A stretch of DNA of 64,000 nucleotides from Periplaneta americana (GCF_040183065.1 NC_091125.1:129363121-129427120), one strand, 5' to 3'; counted from the first letter of the stretch, positions 1 through 14,500 are shown. Numbers and translations are program-made. Notes: a model not told the origin generated them from the sequence alone.

Positions 1-2397
1 TAACATGGTCTGTGAAGAGCCAATTTTGATAAATTTCATATAATTTATTCTGTATTTACTTGTTGCACTTTGTAAAATTATACTTTCATCCTATTTTATC
101 TACTTACTTAGCACGATCTTAAAAAAATAAAAGCTGCAATTCTTTATTATGTTCCCATACATAACTTGGGCTTTTCAGAAACCAATCAATGTAATTCAGT
201 ACAATTCCAATTTCTTTTCCTCTTTGGCAAACTCAGGATGATATTTTCAGAAACACCCAATTCAGTTTGAACTGGTACCAGTTGCCAGTTGATGGTATAT
301 GTTCACAAAGTTACATAAAAATCACCAACCAATACACAGAGAAAAGTAAGGAAATATACCTAAACTAGTCGAGTTTATCCAACCCTCGTGCAATATACTT
401 AATCAAACTTACTTCCTTTCGAAATTACTGTTGAGGAAAAGGAGTCATGGTACATTAATCTTCTCAACAATATCAAGATACTGAATTTTAGATTGGTACC
501 ATCAGAGATTTGAAATCACTGAGCAGTCCCCTGGTTACATGAACTGAATACTATTTTAACATTTTAAAACTTTTCACAACATTTACTGGTATGTTATAGG
601 ATGGTATTCAGTTGAAAAGCCATTTAGTATTAACTCATTTTATTTTCCTGGAAAAAAGATAATCAGCATTTTTAATCAAAATGCAGTTCATCATTACTGT
701 CCTAGTAAAAATAACAATTCAATCAAAAAATAAAATAATGTGCTTCTTTTTCCTAAATTTTGTATTTGAATTTTACAAAATCTTTAAAATCTCCAAACAT
801 TAAGTCAGTGATTACATTGATTGGCTTCTGAGCAGTCAATTTCACTCCTGTATGATGAACTTGGCTTCATGTATTTTTGATCATAAATCATTGGCCAATC
901 TAATAAAGTGATGAGATTAATATCTAAGAATCTTTAGCAATTAATCCATTATATATTTTCCTACACCAACTGAGCTAATACAATAGTGAGATTAAGGAAA
1001 TGGATGAAAGGAAAAGAATGTGGTATGGAAAATTTATAATTACTTTTTTGATATGGTGATAAGCAATTTCTTTAGGGCAAGATGGGGCTCAGCAGGTTAT
1101 TACAGGAATCGTCAGATGGACATTACAGTATGGTACATATTTAGATGATGGTAGGTTTGACAAATCATCTAACGCTATTGATAAAATAACGAGACTTCGT
1201 TGCCTCTGATCATGGTCATTAACTAGATCATACAGGTACACGAGTGAATCAGTCCGTTTTAGGCCATTTTTGGAAAGCACAACCTTCTGTCATTCAGGGA
1301 TGTCATAGGAATGCTAAATGGTACAACGGTATAGATTAAGGAATGGGTAACTGGCATTAGCTATGAAGATTTAATCTGTATTATATTCTCTACTAGTACA
1401 ACTATTCCTACAAGCTCAGGAATTTCACTCACTTTACAACGATGAATGTTGTTAACTACTGGTAATCATAAAGATACTGAAACATTGTTTTTTATTTAGG
1501 AATTTTTGATAATTAGTTCATTCAGTACAATTTTTATTATATTTGTGGTTTATTTTTCTGAAACAACGTTGTTTTTAAGGTTCCTGGGCCCCTTGAGCTA
1601 AAACTTATTTATATATCTAAATAAAACATATTTACAGACAGTTAAACATAACAAATAGACTATAAATTAAATTTTACATTCGACATTTTCATAATAGTAC
1701 ACAGTTTCTGATTCAATTGTCTTTTGCAGTTTTATGATACTGTGTTTTCCAGGGAACAAATTTTCGTAATATTTTTTTAGTGAACATGATATATTTCCAG
1801 TTGAACCAGTAATAAAATAAATTTCTTTTTTATTTGATAATCTACATGCGTTACAGTTCAATCATCATCAGACACAAAATTTGCAGGTATGGTCAATTGA
1901 GACTATTATGGAATTTCACTAGCCTTGCAGAGTTGAATTAATTTTGAAATGAGACAACTGTAAGGCGAAATTAATAGCCTTCTGATGGTGGGCTATGATG
2001 AGGACTACCAGAGTTCATATGCATAAGAAATATAATATGCTTTTATATGCTCTTCTACTTATGTAGGTTGTATGTAGTTACAATAACACTGTCATAGAAG
2101 AAAAATCAGATATATTTATTTAAAATTACTGTTTTTTTCACATTATGACAGTGACAAAAGGAATGGGAGAGGAGTTAAGGAATAATTAAAAAAAAAAAAA
2201 AAAAAAGGCATGATGTTTTGGACAATTACCATATCTTTCCATTTTACAAAGTAGCCCTGACACCTCTTTGAAGCACCATGTAGAAGAAATCAATCTTCGT
2301 TGCTTGGTTTAAGAAAATTTGTTTGATGTGGCCTTATTAGTATTGTTTACCCAGTTGCAATTCTATAGTTGAAGAATTTATCAGTGTAGTTGTGAAG
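1..2397. other. Region downstream of gene A, including its 3' UTR
   Basis: AT-rich DNA after the gene A stop. The 3' UTR must begin here. A minus-strand AATAAA lies at 2115-2120 and is one possible polyadenylation signal, but similar hexamers occur elsewhere in AT-rich DNA. An A-tract is at about 2190-2207. Short ORFs are not convincing. I see no other gene or repeat. Confidence 0.4.
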
Positions 2398-2501
2398 CTA
2401 GTCAACCAAGAGCTCGAAGCGAACCATTCCAATTTGGTCCCGCCTGCTGTAGCCAATATTATGAGCCCACGCTCTGCATTCTATCTTCACAATAACGTTT
2501 T
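2398..2501 (-). CDS. nrv: Gene A exon 7: C terminus and stop
   Basis: 104 nt with a TTGCAG acceptor encode [11 protein letters not shown]... to ...VRFELLVD and a TAG stop at 2398-2400. Cys291 is the partner of Cys234. The terminal beta strand [10 protein letters not shown] is typical of the family. The forward reading across this stretch is an antisense shadow. Confidence 0.95.
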
Positions 2502-5500
2502 CTGCAACAAAACAATGACATACCTGTATTCCTGTAACACTGGCTTATGCTGCAAACACAAAAGAAAAAAATAGCTTCTCCAAGCATTCTAGATTAAATT
2601 TTAAGGTATTCGTGCACTCTTGACATGAATATCTACATATTAATTAATAGTTTTCAAAATTTTACTGAGCTGACTATGGTTACAAAGAGACAGTTGTAAC
2701 GCCATAGAGAAAGGTGGAGGAATAAGAACGAGATAATTAAGTTATTATCTTATTAATCAGTCTTCTTCCTCAAATTCAGAATATCACTCATGGTACAAGT
2801 TATCTCTTCTTAATGGTGATTTTTCTTTTCAGTTCATGCTAGTTGGATCAAAGACAATCATTCCCGTGCAAAATGAAAGAAACTTGACAAGGAAGTCTGA
2901 AGAAATTAACAATGCAGTGACTTCTAAATAGAAGAGAATGCTCACAATTAAGGTTAGAATTGGATCATTATATAAGTAACATTGAAGAATGTGATCCCAA
3001 AACTCACTTAGTGCATTTGACCATTTTTTAAGCTTTATATACATATAACTGTATATGATTATGTCTGAGACCTCTATCTTTATATTTTAAGCTTTTTTTC
3101 TTCTAAATCAACTTCATTCCTTGTCTAAAAGTTTGTGTTATTGTGCACGTCACTTGCAAACTCGCCCAATCTGTAGACCAGTAGATAAAAAAACTAGCCC
3201 AGTCCTTTCATAAAAATGGACTGAACGCTCTTTGAAATCACACTCTTCTACTATACACCTTGATTGCACACTTTTAACACTTAAGATTAGGTAAGTTTGT
3301 TATGGAAACAACTTTCGTGTGTTAATGTGAAACCGTGGTGATAATTCACCTTAGTAAACTAGTTTCGGCTTGATTACTAGCCATCTTCAGATACTATTCA
3401 GCTGAAAATAGCTAAAAATCAAGCCGATATTAGTCAATGAAGGTAAACTATCATCACAGTTTCACAACAACACAGGAAAGTTGTTTCTATAACAAATATA
3501 CTAAATCTTAAATAAGACTAAAAAGCAACACACCAGAATAAGTATCTCATTTTAATTATTTTGAGTATGAAATAACGCACAATATACGGTATGGCAAAAT
3601 TTAATAAAAATGTACTTTGTGCAACATTAAAAGCATAACATTCCCATCTTTATCATATGGAAATGAAACTTGAAGCATTAAAAATCATCTCCTTTCTGTC
3701 CAGAGCTATAGGTACTTGTTACAAATATAGAATAATTCCAGAATTCATTCCTACTAGGTACATTCTTCTTCCAAATTTGTCGATATTTAGTTATGTGAGT
3801 TAATTGAAATAGGTGTAGCTTGGACTTTTTCCATCGCAAATATCACAACATGGTACTGTCATCTTTAGGTGAACAGAGAAGAAGTTAGGATATCCAACTT
3901 TTTGGGGATAGTTACACCTAAAGATAACAGATATGCGACATCTCATTGATTATTTGTAAAGATGAAAATGAATAGGCACAGGTAACATGTTCTTCGAACA
4001 CTTATGTTCATCTGGAGATTCAACCTTTGAAATATTTTTATAAGTAAGTGCTTCATCAGTAATTGAAAAAAACCCAAACAAAACTGATTTGTTTTCTCTC
4101 TTAAAAGTTGACACAATCGATTGCAATTCTCCTTCTATGATACCCATTATTTCTTTGCTTGCCGTATTTTATGATAAAGTATTTAATTTGAAATTTCTTT
4201 TATGAATATAATTTCAGTTCTGCACGTACAGTCAATTTTAGTAAATTAAGCATATTGTCTGTGATTCACTATCGTAATAACTTAAGAGTGGGTTCATATT
4301 CGGTGTTAAGAATTGGAATCGATTTAAACACATAGCTTAGCACTGGTGGCAATAGTCTATAAATTTCCATTCTAGCACATCTGTGAACTAAATGATAACG
4401 GTTATTTATAAGAAACGTTAAAGATTTTTATTCACATACTTTTTTCAGCACAAAAGAGATGACATCCAAAATAGTTTCTCTGTTTTTAGATTATAATACA
4501 GTGTGTCTGTGTGCGTGCGTGTATGTGTATGTGTGACTAATGGTGGAAGCAACCATACATATCTGCCACTTAATTTATAGACTTTCATTCATAGATTTCA
4601 TTTTACTTGCAATTAATTTTATAAAAATTACGTATATATTTCTGTTATAAACTCATTATGTAAAGGATTCTGGGGATGTTTTACTCATAACTACTTAATT
4701 TTTCTCCAATTAGTTGACTACAGTTATGTATGATCATAGTAACTTCTTATGTCTCATATCCTCCTCCTTTCTGATAATGTAGAGAAGAATGCGTTATAGA
4801 ATGGATCAAAGCTCAAAAGTGTGAAATTTATCTATTTGTTATTCCATAAGCTTAAGAAGTTATAAATGTAGTCTACATTAATTTTATTATTATTAAGAGT
4901 ATTGGATTGGACTCCGTCCATTTTTGGTAAAAAGAAGTAATGTAAAAAACTTCACAACATTTAGAAGTTGGACTGGCCTTCTATGCCCAAGGTTGCGGGT
5001 TCGATCCCGGGCCAGGTCGATGGCATTTAAGTGTGCGTAAATGTGACAGGCTCATGTCAGTAGATTTACTGGTATGTAAAAGAACTCCTGCGGGACAAAA
5101 TTCCGGCACATCCGGCGACGCTGATATAACCTCTGCAGTTGCGAGCGTCGTTAAATAAAAAAACATAACATAACATTTAGAAGTTGGATCTATTTTCGCC
5201 TTCCAACAAAAAGCAGGGCATGAAATAAATATCTTACTCATACCAGTCGTTACAAATGGCTAAATCCAAGTAACTGACAAAAAAAAAAAAAATTAAACTT
5301 TCGAATCATTGTGGATATTTTTAATACACGTATTTTTTTTCAGCAGTAATGGAAAAATTTTATTAAAACCTCTTCTAAATATTCAGTCTTTCTTTCTACC
5401 TCTTTAGAACAACACATGAATGATTGTTGATATTATAATAATAAATGTTATATATAATGTTTCATTTATTGAAGTCTCCTGAAGATATTTGATATATTTC

Positions 5501-8500
5501 AAATGGGGATATTTAAAACACATTGTGTCAAGCATCTCTCGACATAAATATTTACAAATAGATACTTAATCATTTCGAAGTTATTTTAAGAAAAGGAAAT
5601 AGGAAAGTCTAAAAATCACTTATATTGATTATTTCATTATTAGAAACCAACTTGTAAAAGAATTTCAGTATACAATAGGTAAGCAAATTGAAGCAACTAA
5701 AACAAGAAAAAAAAGTAAACGTTATTAGTAACTCATCTGACGAAGAATTACTTGTGGAAAGATATTTCTCGATATTCCTCTAGTACCAGTAATGAATCAG
5801 TTTCTAATTTCGAATATTTGTTTTATACCTCTGGCAAATGATGATGCATTTAAGTTAGATATCATCAGAGACAGTGTGTTTCTTTCTTGATTGCATTGAG
5901 GAAAAAACATCTGTTGATAAATGAAAATGAAAGTTTATTAAGCGTGTCGAAAGAAAGAAGTTATAGTGGTCTTATAACGACGTCAGTATGATTGATAATG
6001 AATTTAAAGAGAAAATATGTTGTCTGCGCTCGAAATTCAAATAAAAAATGAAATTTGTACAGGTTATACAAGTGTGCGTGCGTGCGTGCGTGCGTGCGTG
6101 TGTGTGTGCGCGCGCGTCTAATGCTCTGGATTTAACAATGAAGTCATCATCCTTCTTGCTTCCCAGTATTTTGATGGAAGGTCCACAAATGTCCTAAGAG
6201 TTTCACAATTAGCCAGATGTTCCATCTCTATGTCCTCTTCTCTGGTGCACAGTAAGCATTTAGGTGAATTCAGTACTCCAATACGATGGAGGTGTTTACT
6301 GAGGCAATCATGACCAGTAATCAACCTAAACATGGCCATGGCAGATTTTCGAGGTAGATCAGGAATTAATTTTGGAGGTTAACAAGTAGAATAAACAGAA
6401 GTATAGGTATTCCAGTATGAAGCTAGTGCTAGGCTGTATCAAGTCTCTCTAAATTGAGGAGGTTTGGTACAATTTGCAGATTTAAGTAATTTAAAATATG
6501 AATTACAATATTAGTAATTTTCTAATTAAAGTGCAATAATATACAGACGCCATTTATTAGAATCCTGTAAATACTATGTAGAGTGGAAGTGAAATAACCC
6601 TGCATATTTTCAGACCGAATAGCTCATGTTGTATGTAACAAAAAAGTGTAATACCGTATTGGTGGAAAGTTCATAGTTTTCTCAGAAAAGAATGTCTTTT
6701 TCCAAATGTTTAACATCTTATTCAGTAATTATTGTAAGTAGGACTGCGAATTTTGTCCATATCGATAGGAAATCTAATAAAGAATCATTTATTCCTCCGG
6801 TGTATTTCAATAGTGTGGACGGTTTTCGTGTAAATTTAATTTTAAAAATATTAATTTCAAGCCACTGAACAATGCAACCAGATTGCAACATTGCAGCCAG
6901 AACTTGAGGCCTGAGATACCGGTAGTTCACATACGTACAGAGACAGACCTGAGTTAGTTGACCTCTTACATCTGTATTACGAGAAGAAAGAGAAGTGTGT
7001 TAGATGAGATGTTGCCAGACTTCTGAAACTTTCAACTTAATTTTCTAATTAACCATGAATTTAATCACAAAATGTAACATAGGTTTTCAGTTCGTTTAAT
7101 TGTACCCTATCGCCCCTTTCAATCTGCAGGATTATTTTACTTTCACTCTGTATAATATAAAATATTGCTATTTCAAAAGTGTATGTAGGATATAGACTTC
7201 TAGGTTATGATCTGTGGTCAGGTGACCAGATAACACTAGATACCGTACTTAGTTTCTCCTGTATTTGATTGCTTAATACCTGTCTCATTAACCTTACTCG
7301 ATGGAATCAAAATTATGTTCACAATCGACATTGTATATGATTCACCTAAAATTGGATGGTGTTTGGGAAAAGGGAAAAAGACTTAACTTCCTTTACCCAA
7401 ACATTATCGAATTACTGAACTCTTCCAAAACTAAGTAAATACTCACTCTTAATACTTTTGAAATGCAGTGCAATTAGAGGACTGAGGTAGTTCTGCTGCC
7501 TTGTGAAGGGGTAGTAATATCCTGGGAATCCCTGGTGAGGAAAATATTCTATTTCTCCCTGATTCTCCTTGTCAGGTCTCTTCTCGCCTTCACAGCTCAC
7601 CCACACAGTATTCAGCTGCGAAACAAAACACAATGTAACTGATGAGTGCCTGCCACCTGAATGACATGATGCATACATAAGTATGATTATATGTGGTTAA
7701 CAACATTGTCTTGTGTGTAAAATTCCAAGTAGCACACATATTCCGCCATTTTTTTTTTTTTTTTTCCATCTCCATATTATCATCTGTAGGCTGTAATTTT
7801 CGAGTACTTATATCTTTGCTTATGAATCTTAAACTTCTCATCTTAGAATAAATTTCCTACCTCATTAGGACGTTTCTTCACCAATTCTGTAATACGCTTC
7901 CTCAAGTCATCTGGCATTTTATCTGGAAGTTCTTTCGCATTCTTGAAATATTCTGGTTCCCATTTAATTATCTGTAAAATGAAGTACATAATATATTATT
8001 AATATTTGCAACTTATCCACTACCTTTCAGGATCACATTCTTAGTATTGTTTCCCTCAGGATGAAAATGAAGTAACAGGTCATTTGATGTAGATTTACAG
8101 TACTGGTATGTAAGAAACCATGCCTCTGATTGGGAGGGCTCTTAATAACATTACAAATCATTTCTTCGTCTGCTTCATCCATTGCAGAAAAATGTCTGCA
8201 TGCACTGCTAGACTAATGTAATATATCTTTCACTGTGAGAATATATAATTTCTCATTCTACATTTTGCGGTTTCTCAACCATTATCATGTTACGAGTAAA
8301 ATTATTGTTTGATACCATAAATAGGATTAAATTAATAGAAATTTTGCCGAAAGATAATGTCCCCAATCAATTAATAACAACAATGTTTAATATTTTGTAA
8401 AGAAAACTACATCACAATACAAGTAAGAGATAAGATAAACTTTCCAAATGGAATGTTATAAATCAAGAAATACGTCAAGGATGTTGCTCCCTTATTATTT

Positions 8501-11500
8501 ATAATATTGTAAATTTTATTAGTTACAACAATGTAATTTATTCCTCACAACAATAATTCCTTTCTACAATTCGCCTTAAACGCTCTCGGCAACAATTGGA
8601 TCTTCACTCAACACCGTATTCGTTATAGCACTCCACCGACGACAATGACAATTTACTTGGACTAGTACGAACAACAATTAACTGTTAATCTTAACTAATA
8701 TTTACAAAGCACTATTTACAAATCAGAACTACCAGTTGTCAGTTCACAGTTCTTCTATCTCAGTCACTCGAGTTCACAGCATCTCGAACCACAGACCTCC
8801 AGAGACAGTTCACTGTACTCGAACTCGGGTCCCTCCAACTGCGGCCACTGCACTCGAACTCAGGTCCCTCCAACTGCGGTCCACTGCACTCGAACTCAGG
8901 CCTTCGGATGCTGACGCAGATGCGGACGCACACTCGAGTCGAACTCTGGCTTGCTTGCTCTGGCTTACTCACTGACGGAGTAACTGAAAACTCTGAAGAC
9001 TCTGTCTAGTTCGCTGGCGCCTGCTCTTTTATAGCAAAATCATAGTTGCGAGAACCTTCTACAGGTGTGTAGAGAATTATCTCAATATCTCTACATCGAC
9101 AGACGTCTGGAATAATCAGGAAGGTCGTTCCACATCCACTGCGTAGCAGCTGCGCGCGCAGACTCGTCGCGTGACGTAATACACCCTCTCTCCCTTCTCT
9201 CCACCGCGCGACGTCACTCAATGTTCCGTGGAGCCCGTGCGATCTGCTTTCTTGCGGGACGCTGGTCGTGAGTTCGATTCTCACGTCGCTGTCACATTGC
9301 CCCCTCCTTAGGGCTGCTCGTCCCGGGCAGTCCCTTGGTAGGCTGCTAATCGGTCCAGCGTTTGGGGTCCTCCGGCTGCTCCCTCCTTATGGTGGCGCCA
9401 CCCCATCCTTGGCTTGGCTGGGCAGCGATACTCGTACTGCGTGGGCGCCATCTTGCTCTTCCCCTTGGCCCTCCAAGGAGAGCTCGCTGGCCACGGGTTG
9501 GTCCTCGGCGTCCATCAGGAACACTTCATCCCGACCAAGACGGAGTATACGGCGCCGGACGTCCACCGTCGCATCGAGTAACCGCATGGCGTCGAGTCCT
9601 AGGACGACGTCCTCGGTGATGTTGGCGACGAACACCCACATCTCCAGTTTCCTCTTCCCCAAGGTCAGGTCCAGGAAGACCTCTCTCTGGATGGGCAAGC
9701 TCTCGCCTGAAGCAGTCCGTAGCTCGTATTGGCGCAGCGGCGTCCTCCCAGGTAGGCCCCGCACGACGTCTGGTCTGGCGATAGTGAGCATCGCCCCGGT
9801 GTCCACCAGTACTCTGCATGGACGGCCTTTTATCCGTCCTTCAGCAATCAGCCCATCGTCGCACCTTCTGTCGACCGGTTTCAGGACGAGCCGAGGGGAC
9901 GGTGATGATGGCGCCGACGTGCTCCTCCTAGCATCGGCCCCCTCTCTCTCCTGACTGTTGCCAGGTCGGTCGCAACTCCTCCGCAGGTGCCCAGGTTTAC
10001 CGCAGGACCAGCAGGTGGGCACCCGTCGTCTCCGTTGCTCAGGCGACTGTTGGTTTCTCTCAGTGTCAGCCACCTCTCTCTCCTGCCGGTGGCCGGAGCG
10101 GTCGCAGTCCCTCCTTAGGTGTCCCGGTCTCCCGCAGGACCAGCAGTTGGGCGTCCGTCGTCTCCGCCGCTCCGTTGACTGTTGGCGCTCCTCGACGTCG
10201 GCCACCTCTCTCTCCTGCCTGTGACCGGATCGGTCACAGTCCCTTCTCAGGTGTCCCGGTCTGCCGCAGGACCAGCAGGTGGGCGCCCGTCGTCTCCGCC
10301 GCTCCGTTGACTGCTGGCGCTCCTCGACGTCGGCCACCTCTCTCTCCTGCCTGTTGCCGGATTGGTCACAGTCCCTTCTCAAGTGTCCCGGTTTGCCACA
10401 GGACCAGCAGGTGGGCACCCGTCGTCTCCGCCGCTCCGTTGACTGCCGCTCAGGTGGCTTCGGTTGGCGCCCCCCAGCATCCGTCGCCGTGACGCTCCTG
10501 ATCCAGTGCGGTGCTGAGACTCCCGCCGCCGACTTGGCCGCCTCCATCCTGAGGGCCGCCGCCAGAGCTGCGTTGATGGTGCGATGCTCTGCCAAGAGTA
10601 GCTGTTGCTTTATTTCCGGGTCTCGAACTCCGCTGCCGAAGGTGTAGGCCGCCTCTCCAGCGATGAAGTCATTAGGTAGGCCCCTGAGCGCCTTATGGGC
10701 CAGTTGTTCCACCGCCATCGCGAATTCTTGCAGGGACTCGCCTGACTGTTGGACCCTCGTTTTTAGTTGGGTCCTAAATGCTGCAGCAAGTTGATGGTCA
10801 CCATAACGTCCCTCCAAGGCCGCCATTATCTCAGCGGCTGTCCCATCTTCTGGAACGCTGTGAAGAATCTCCGACGCCTGTCCCTGAAGCGCGGCCAGCA
10901 GCTGAGTAGTTTTCTCTGCTGGCGTCCACCCATTGTGCTCTGCGATGGCCTCGAACTGGCGACGGAATATCGCCCAAGACGTCGTACCGTCGAACTTTGG
11001 CGTCTTGACGTTGTGATGTCTGGCTGAGGGCGATGGTTCCACATGGCCACTACATGAGGTCCTCAATTCTGACGTCGATCTTTCCACGGCCCGTTGAACT
11101 TCCTCGGCAATTATCTGTTTCTGTTCTCTAGCCTGGCGATCCACCAACGCGAGAATGTGCTTGTTTTCCTCAGCGTGTTTATCCATCATCTCACTCGTCT
11201 TGTCCAGCAACTCGGTTGTCTGCTCTTGACGACGCTCGAGATCACGGATTTTGCCATCGAAATGGTCTACCTCCTGTCTCAATTCGGTTACTGTCTCGTT
11301 TATAGTTGTAAAATTCTTGTTTAGGTTGTCAAGATCGGCTTTGAGTTCGTCTTTCACGATGGCGACAATTCCATCTACGTGGGCCGAAACGCTTTCAATT
11401 TGCGAAGTGACGTCATCTTTCACTCCGCTTATGTCGCCTTTCACTTCACTTATATCGTTCTTGACCTCACTGATATGCTTGTTCATGTCGTTCATGTCGT

Positions 11501-14500
11501 CTTTCATTTCTGCTTTCATTTCCGCGATGGCTTGCAGGATCTGCTGTAGGTTCTCCATTGTCGATAATATCCCGATTCTGACACCAGTGTAAATTTTATT
11601 AGTTACAACAATGTAATTTATTCCTCACAACAATAATTCCTTTCTACAATTCGCCTTAAACGCTCTCGGCAACAATTGGATCTTCACTCAACACCGTATT
11701 CGTTATAGCACTCCACCGACGACAATGACAATTTACTTGGACTAGTACGAACAACAATTAACTGTTAATCTTAACTAATATTTACAAAGCACTATTTACA
11801 AATCAGAACTACCAGTTGTCAGTTCACAGTTCTTCTATCTCAGTCACTCGAGTTCACAGCATCTCGAACCACAGACCTCCAGAGACAGTTCACTGTACTC
11901 GAACTCGGGTCCCTCCAACTGCGGCCACTGCACTCGAACTCAGGTCCCTCCAACTGCGGTCCACTGCACTCGAACTCAGGCCTTCGGATGCTGACGCAGA
12001 TGCGGACGCACACTCGAGTCGAACTCTGGCTTGCTTGCTCTGGCTTACTCACTGACGGAGTAACTGAAAACTCTGAAGACTCTGTCTAGTTCGCTGGCGC
12101 CTGCTCTTTTATAGCAAAATCATAGTTGCGAGAACCTTCTACAGGTGTGTAGAGAATTATCTCAATATCTCTACATCGACAGACGTCTGGAATAATCAGG
12201 AAGGTCGTTCCACATCCACTGCGTAGCAGCTGCGCGCGCAGACTCGTCGCGTGACGTAATACACCCTCTCTCCCTTCTCTCCACCGCGCGACGTCACTCA
12301 ATGTTCCGTGGAGCCCGTGCGATCTGCTTTCTTGCGGGACGCTGGTCGTGAGTTCGATTCTCACGTCGCTGTCACAATATATATTAATGCTTTAGTAAGA
12401 GAATGGAAACAAAAACAACATGGCGGCATTTATATCAATAGACATTTAAATTTAGATATATTACAATTTGCAGATGGCATTATACTTCTGGCAAACTCAG
12501 AAAATGGACTACAACATTCAATAAGTCAACTTCAACTCCTTGCTGAAAAATATAATATGACAATTTCAACATCAAAAACTCAAGTTATGACGTTTAAGGG
12601 ATGAATTCCTGTTAGTACCAATGTATGTGTTTATAATAAACCTATTGAACAAGTTTCTTCATTTAAATATTTAGGATATCATGCCAGTTATGAAAATGAA
12701 ATAGACATATGTATCTGCTAAAATTTTAAATTATAACCGAGCAATGGCTGTCATCAATAAAGCATTTAAACCCTCAATAGTGCAGAAACATACGAGGATT
12801 AAAGCTTATATAACAGTGGCAAGACCAGTGTTAATTTATGGTTGTGAGGCCTAGACTTTGAGGGAAAGAGATAAAACCTGAATAGTAGCCAACGAGATGA
12901 AATTCCTGCGAAGAACAGCTGGCTGTACTAGATTAGACCGCAAGAGGAACGAAGATGTTCTTCAAGAGCTTGAAATATCTTCTATTTTGGATTACATCTA
13001 TAGTTACAGAACTGACTGGCAGTAACATGTTCACTGCATGAAAGGACTTGCATTCCTCGTCACATTTCTACCTACTGTCCAAGAGGGAAGAGAACACTAG
13101 GAAGACCTTTAAAGAGATGGCTGGAGACCATAATGGCACAGTCTACTATATACAGTCACGAGGGTGCTAGGGTGCTAGAAACAATAGACTGTGACGGTAC
13201 TATTTTGCATTGCCTGTAATGAGGCGATATTAGCAATCCTAGTGGTGAGCAACTATCTAATGTTTGCATATTTACTACGTATTGAGCTTCGCGATTGTAT
13301 ATAATAGACTGTGGTAATGGGCCATTAGACCCAATACTTGTTAGGACGATGATAATGATTTTTGTTTGTACAATAAGTGCAAGGTGTTGAAAAGTGAAAA
13401 AAAAAAAAAAAAAAGTAACTGAACATTGTATGGTAGTGGTGAAAGTATCACTGTAGGCCTACTGTATATCGGGAAGAGGTCCAAATTCGCTTCCATGTTG
13501 ATTTACAGACATTTTGTGAAATAAATGGTTTCGTTTTCTAGCAGTAAGTCCTCCAACAGGACAGGGCACCTCCACATCGGCAATGGTAATCTCACGTTCC
13601 TTGAGGAACTCTCTTTCTGAATAAAGTCATGTCAATGGGGTCTGCCTTTCTCCATCCTACTTCAAGATGTGTGATGCTATTCTCTGGGTTATGTTAAAGG
13701 AAGAATGTTTCAATCCAATACCACGTACTCTTCATGATCTTATAACTGCTGCAACTCCATATCAGTGTGATGCCATGGTTGTACACATCATTCACCGCAT
13801 TGAGTACGTAGTAAACAATGACGCCATGTGGAGCATGTAGTTGTGTAGGGTTGTCCAGATAAAGCTTTTGGGTTTGCTCTGGTTACTTTGAGCTTTAAGT
13901 AAATTTTCTTTTGCAACACTCCATGTAATGTATGTATGTATGTATGTATGTATGTATGTATGTATGTATGTATGTATGTATGTATGTATGTATGTATGTA
14001 TGTATATTTTAAGTCTCTTTATCCACAACATGTTCCATTGCTGAGTTGCAATATCACATGCTGAATATTTTCTTTACATGTTGCAGGAAGTTCTATTCAT
14101 TTTGTATGTACATTGTTTACTAAATCCTAAGTATTCGAATTGATTTTCCCGTTTCTAGAGTATTATTTTGACTTTAAAATCTTGTTCATCTCAAAATTTA
14201 AAGTATGTACAAATTTCTGAAAAAGTTTTGTGTACTTATTTGCTAGGTCAGAATTACTTACAGGCTAGTTTCCACCTGCTAACCTTATGTCATCCCTAAG
14301 TACTTGTCTTTGTTTTCTAAACAGTTCGCATTCCCAAAGTATATGATTGACTGTCTGTGGACTAATTTCACAGAGGCATGTTGGAAAAAAAAAAAAAATG
14401 GTTTATTTAACGAGGCTCACAACTGCAGAGGTTATATCAGCATCGCCGGTGTGCAGGAATTTTGTCCCGCAGGAGTTCTTTTACATGCCAGTAAATCTAC

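Larger units (their letters stand above)
2502..7446 (-). other. nrv: Gene A intron 6
   Basis: GT-AG intron of 4.9 kb. It contains a fold-back MITE (3281-3518), a SINE (4973-5171), a GT/GC-rich microsatellite (about 6070-6116), a LINE fragment (6118-6400) and a TIR-bounded repeat (6576-7152). The rest, notably 3520-4950 and 5190-6060, shows nothing I recognise. Confidence 0.8.
8508..12376 (-). mobile_element. LTR retrotransposon (Ty3/Gypsy-like), Gag-protease only, 3869 bp
   Basis: Two direct LTRs of 789 bp (8508-9296 and 11588-12376), beginning TGT and ending ACA, appear identical when read line by line. A 4-bp target duplication ATAT flanks them (8504-8507, 12377-12380). In the minus orientation the internal 2291 bp has a tRNA-Leu-like primer binding site one base after the 5' LTR, one Gag-protease ORF (11558-9387) and a polypurine tract at the 3' LTR. 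No reverse transcriptase, RNase H or integrase is encoded. Identical LTRs imply recent insertion, and mobilisation must have used proteins supplied in trans. It is inserted in a LINE. Confidence 0.93.

Noticed and set aside
8736..9284. ORFs inside the LTRs (also at 11816-12364)
   Set aside because: Identical in both LTRs by descent, low-complexity (Asp-Ala repeats, Ser/Arg-rich), no domain, and overlapping on both strands.
9268..10647. Several plus-strand ORFs up to 228 codons
   Set aside because: Antisense shadows of the GC-rich Gag-protease ORF and its 132-bp repeats.
9297..11587. A hidden pol gene in the LTR element
   Set aside because: All 2.3 kb are used by the Gag-protease ORF. No reverse transcriptase or integrase motif was seen in any frame.
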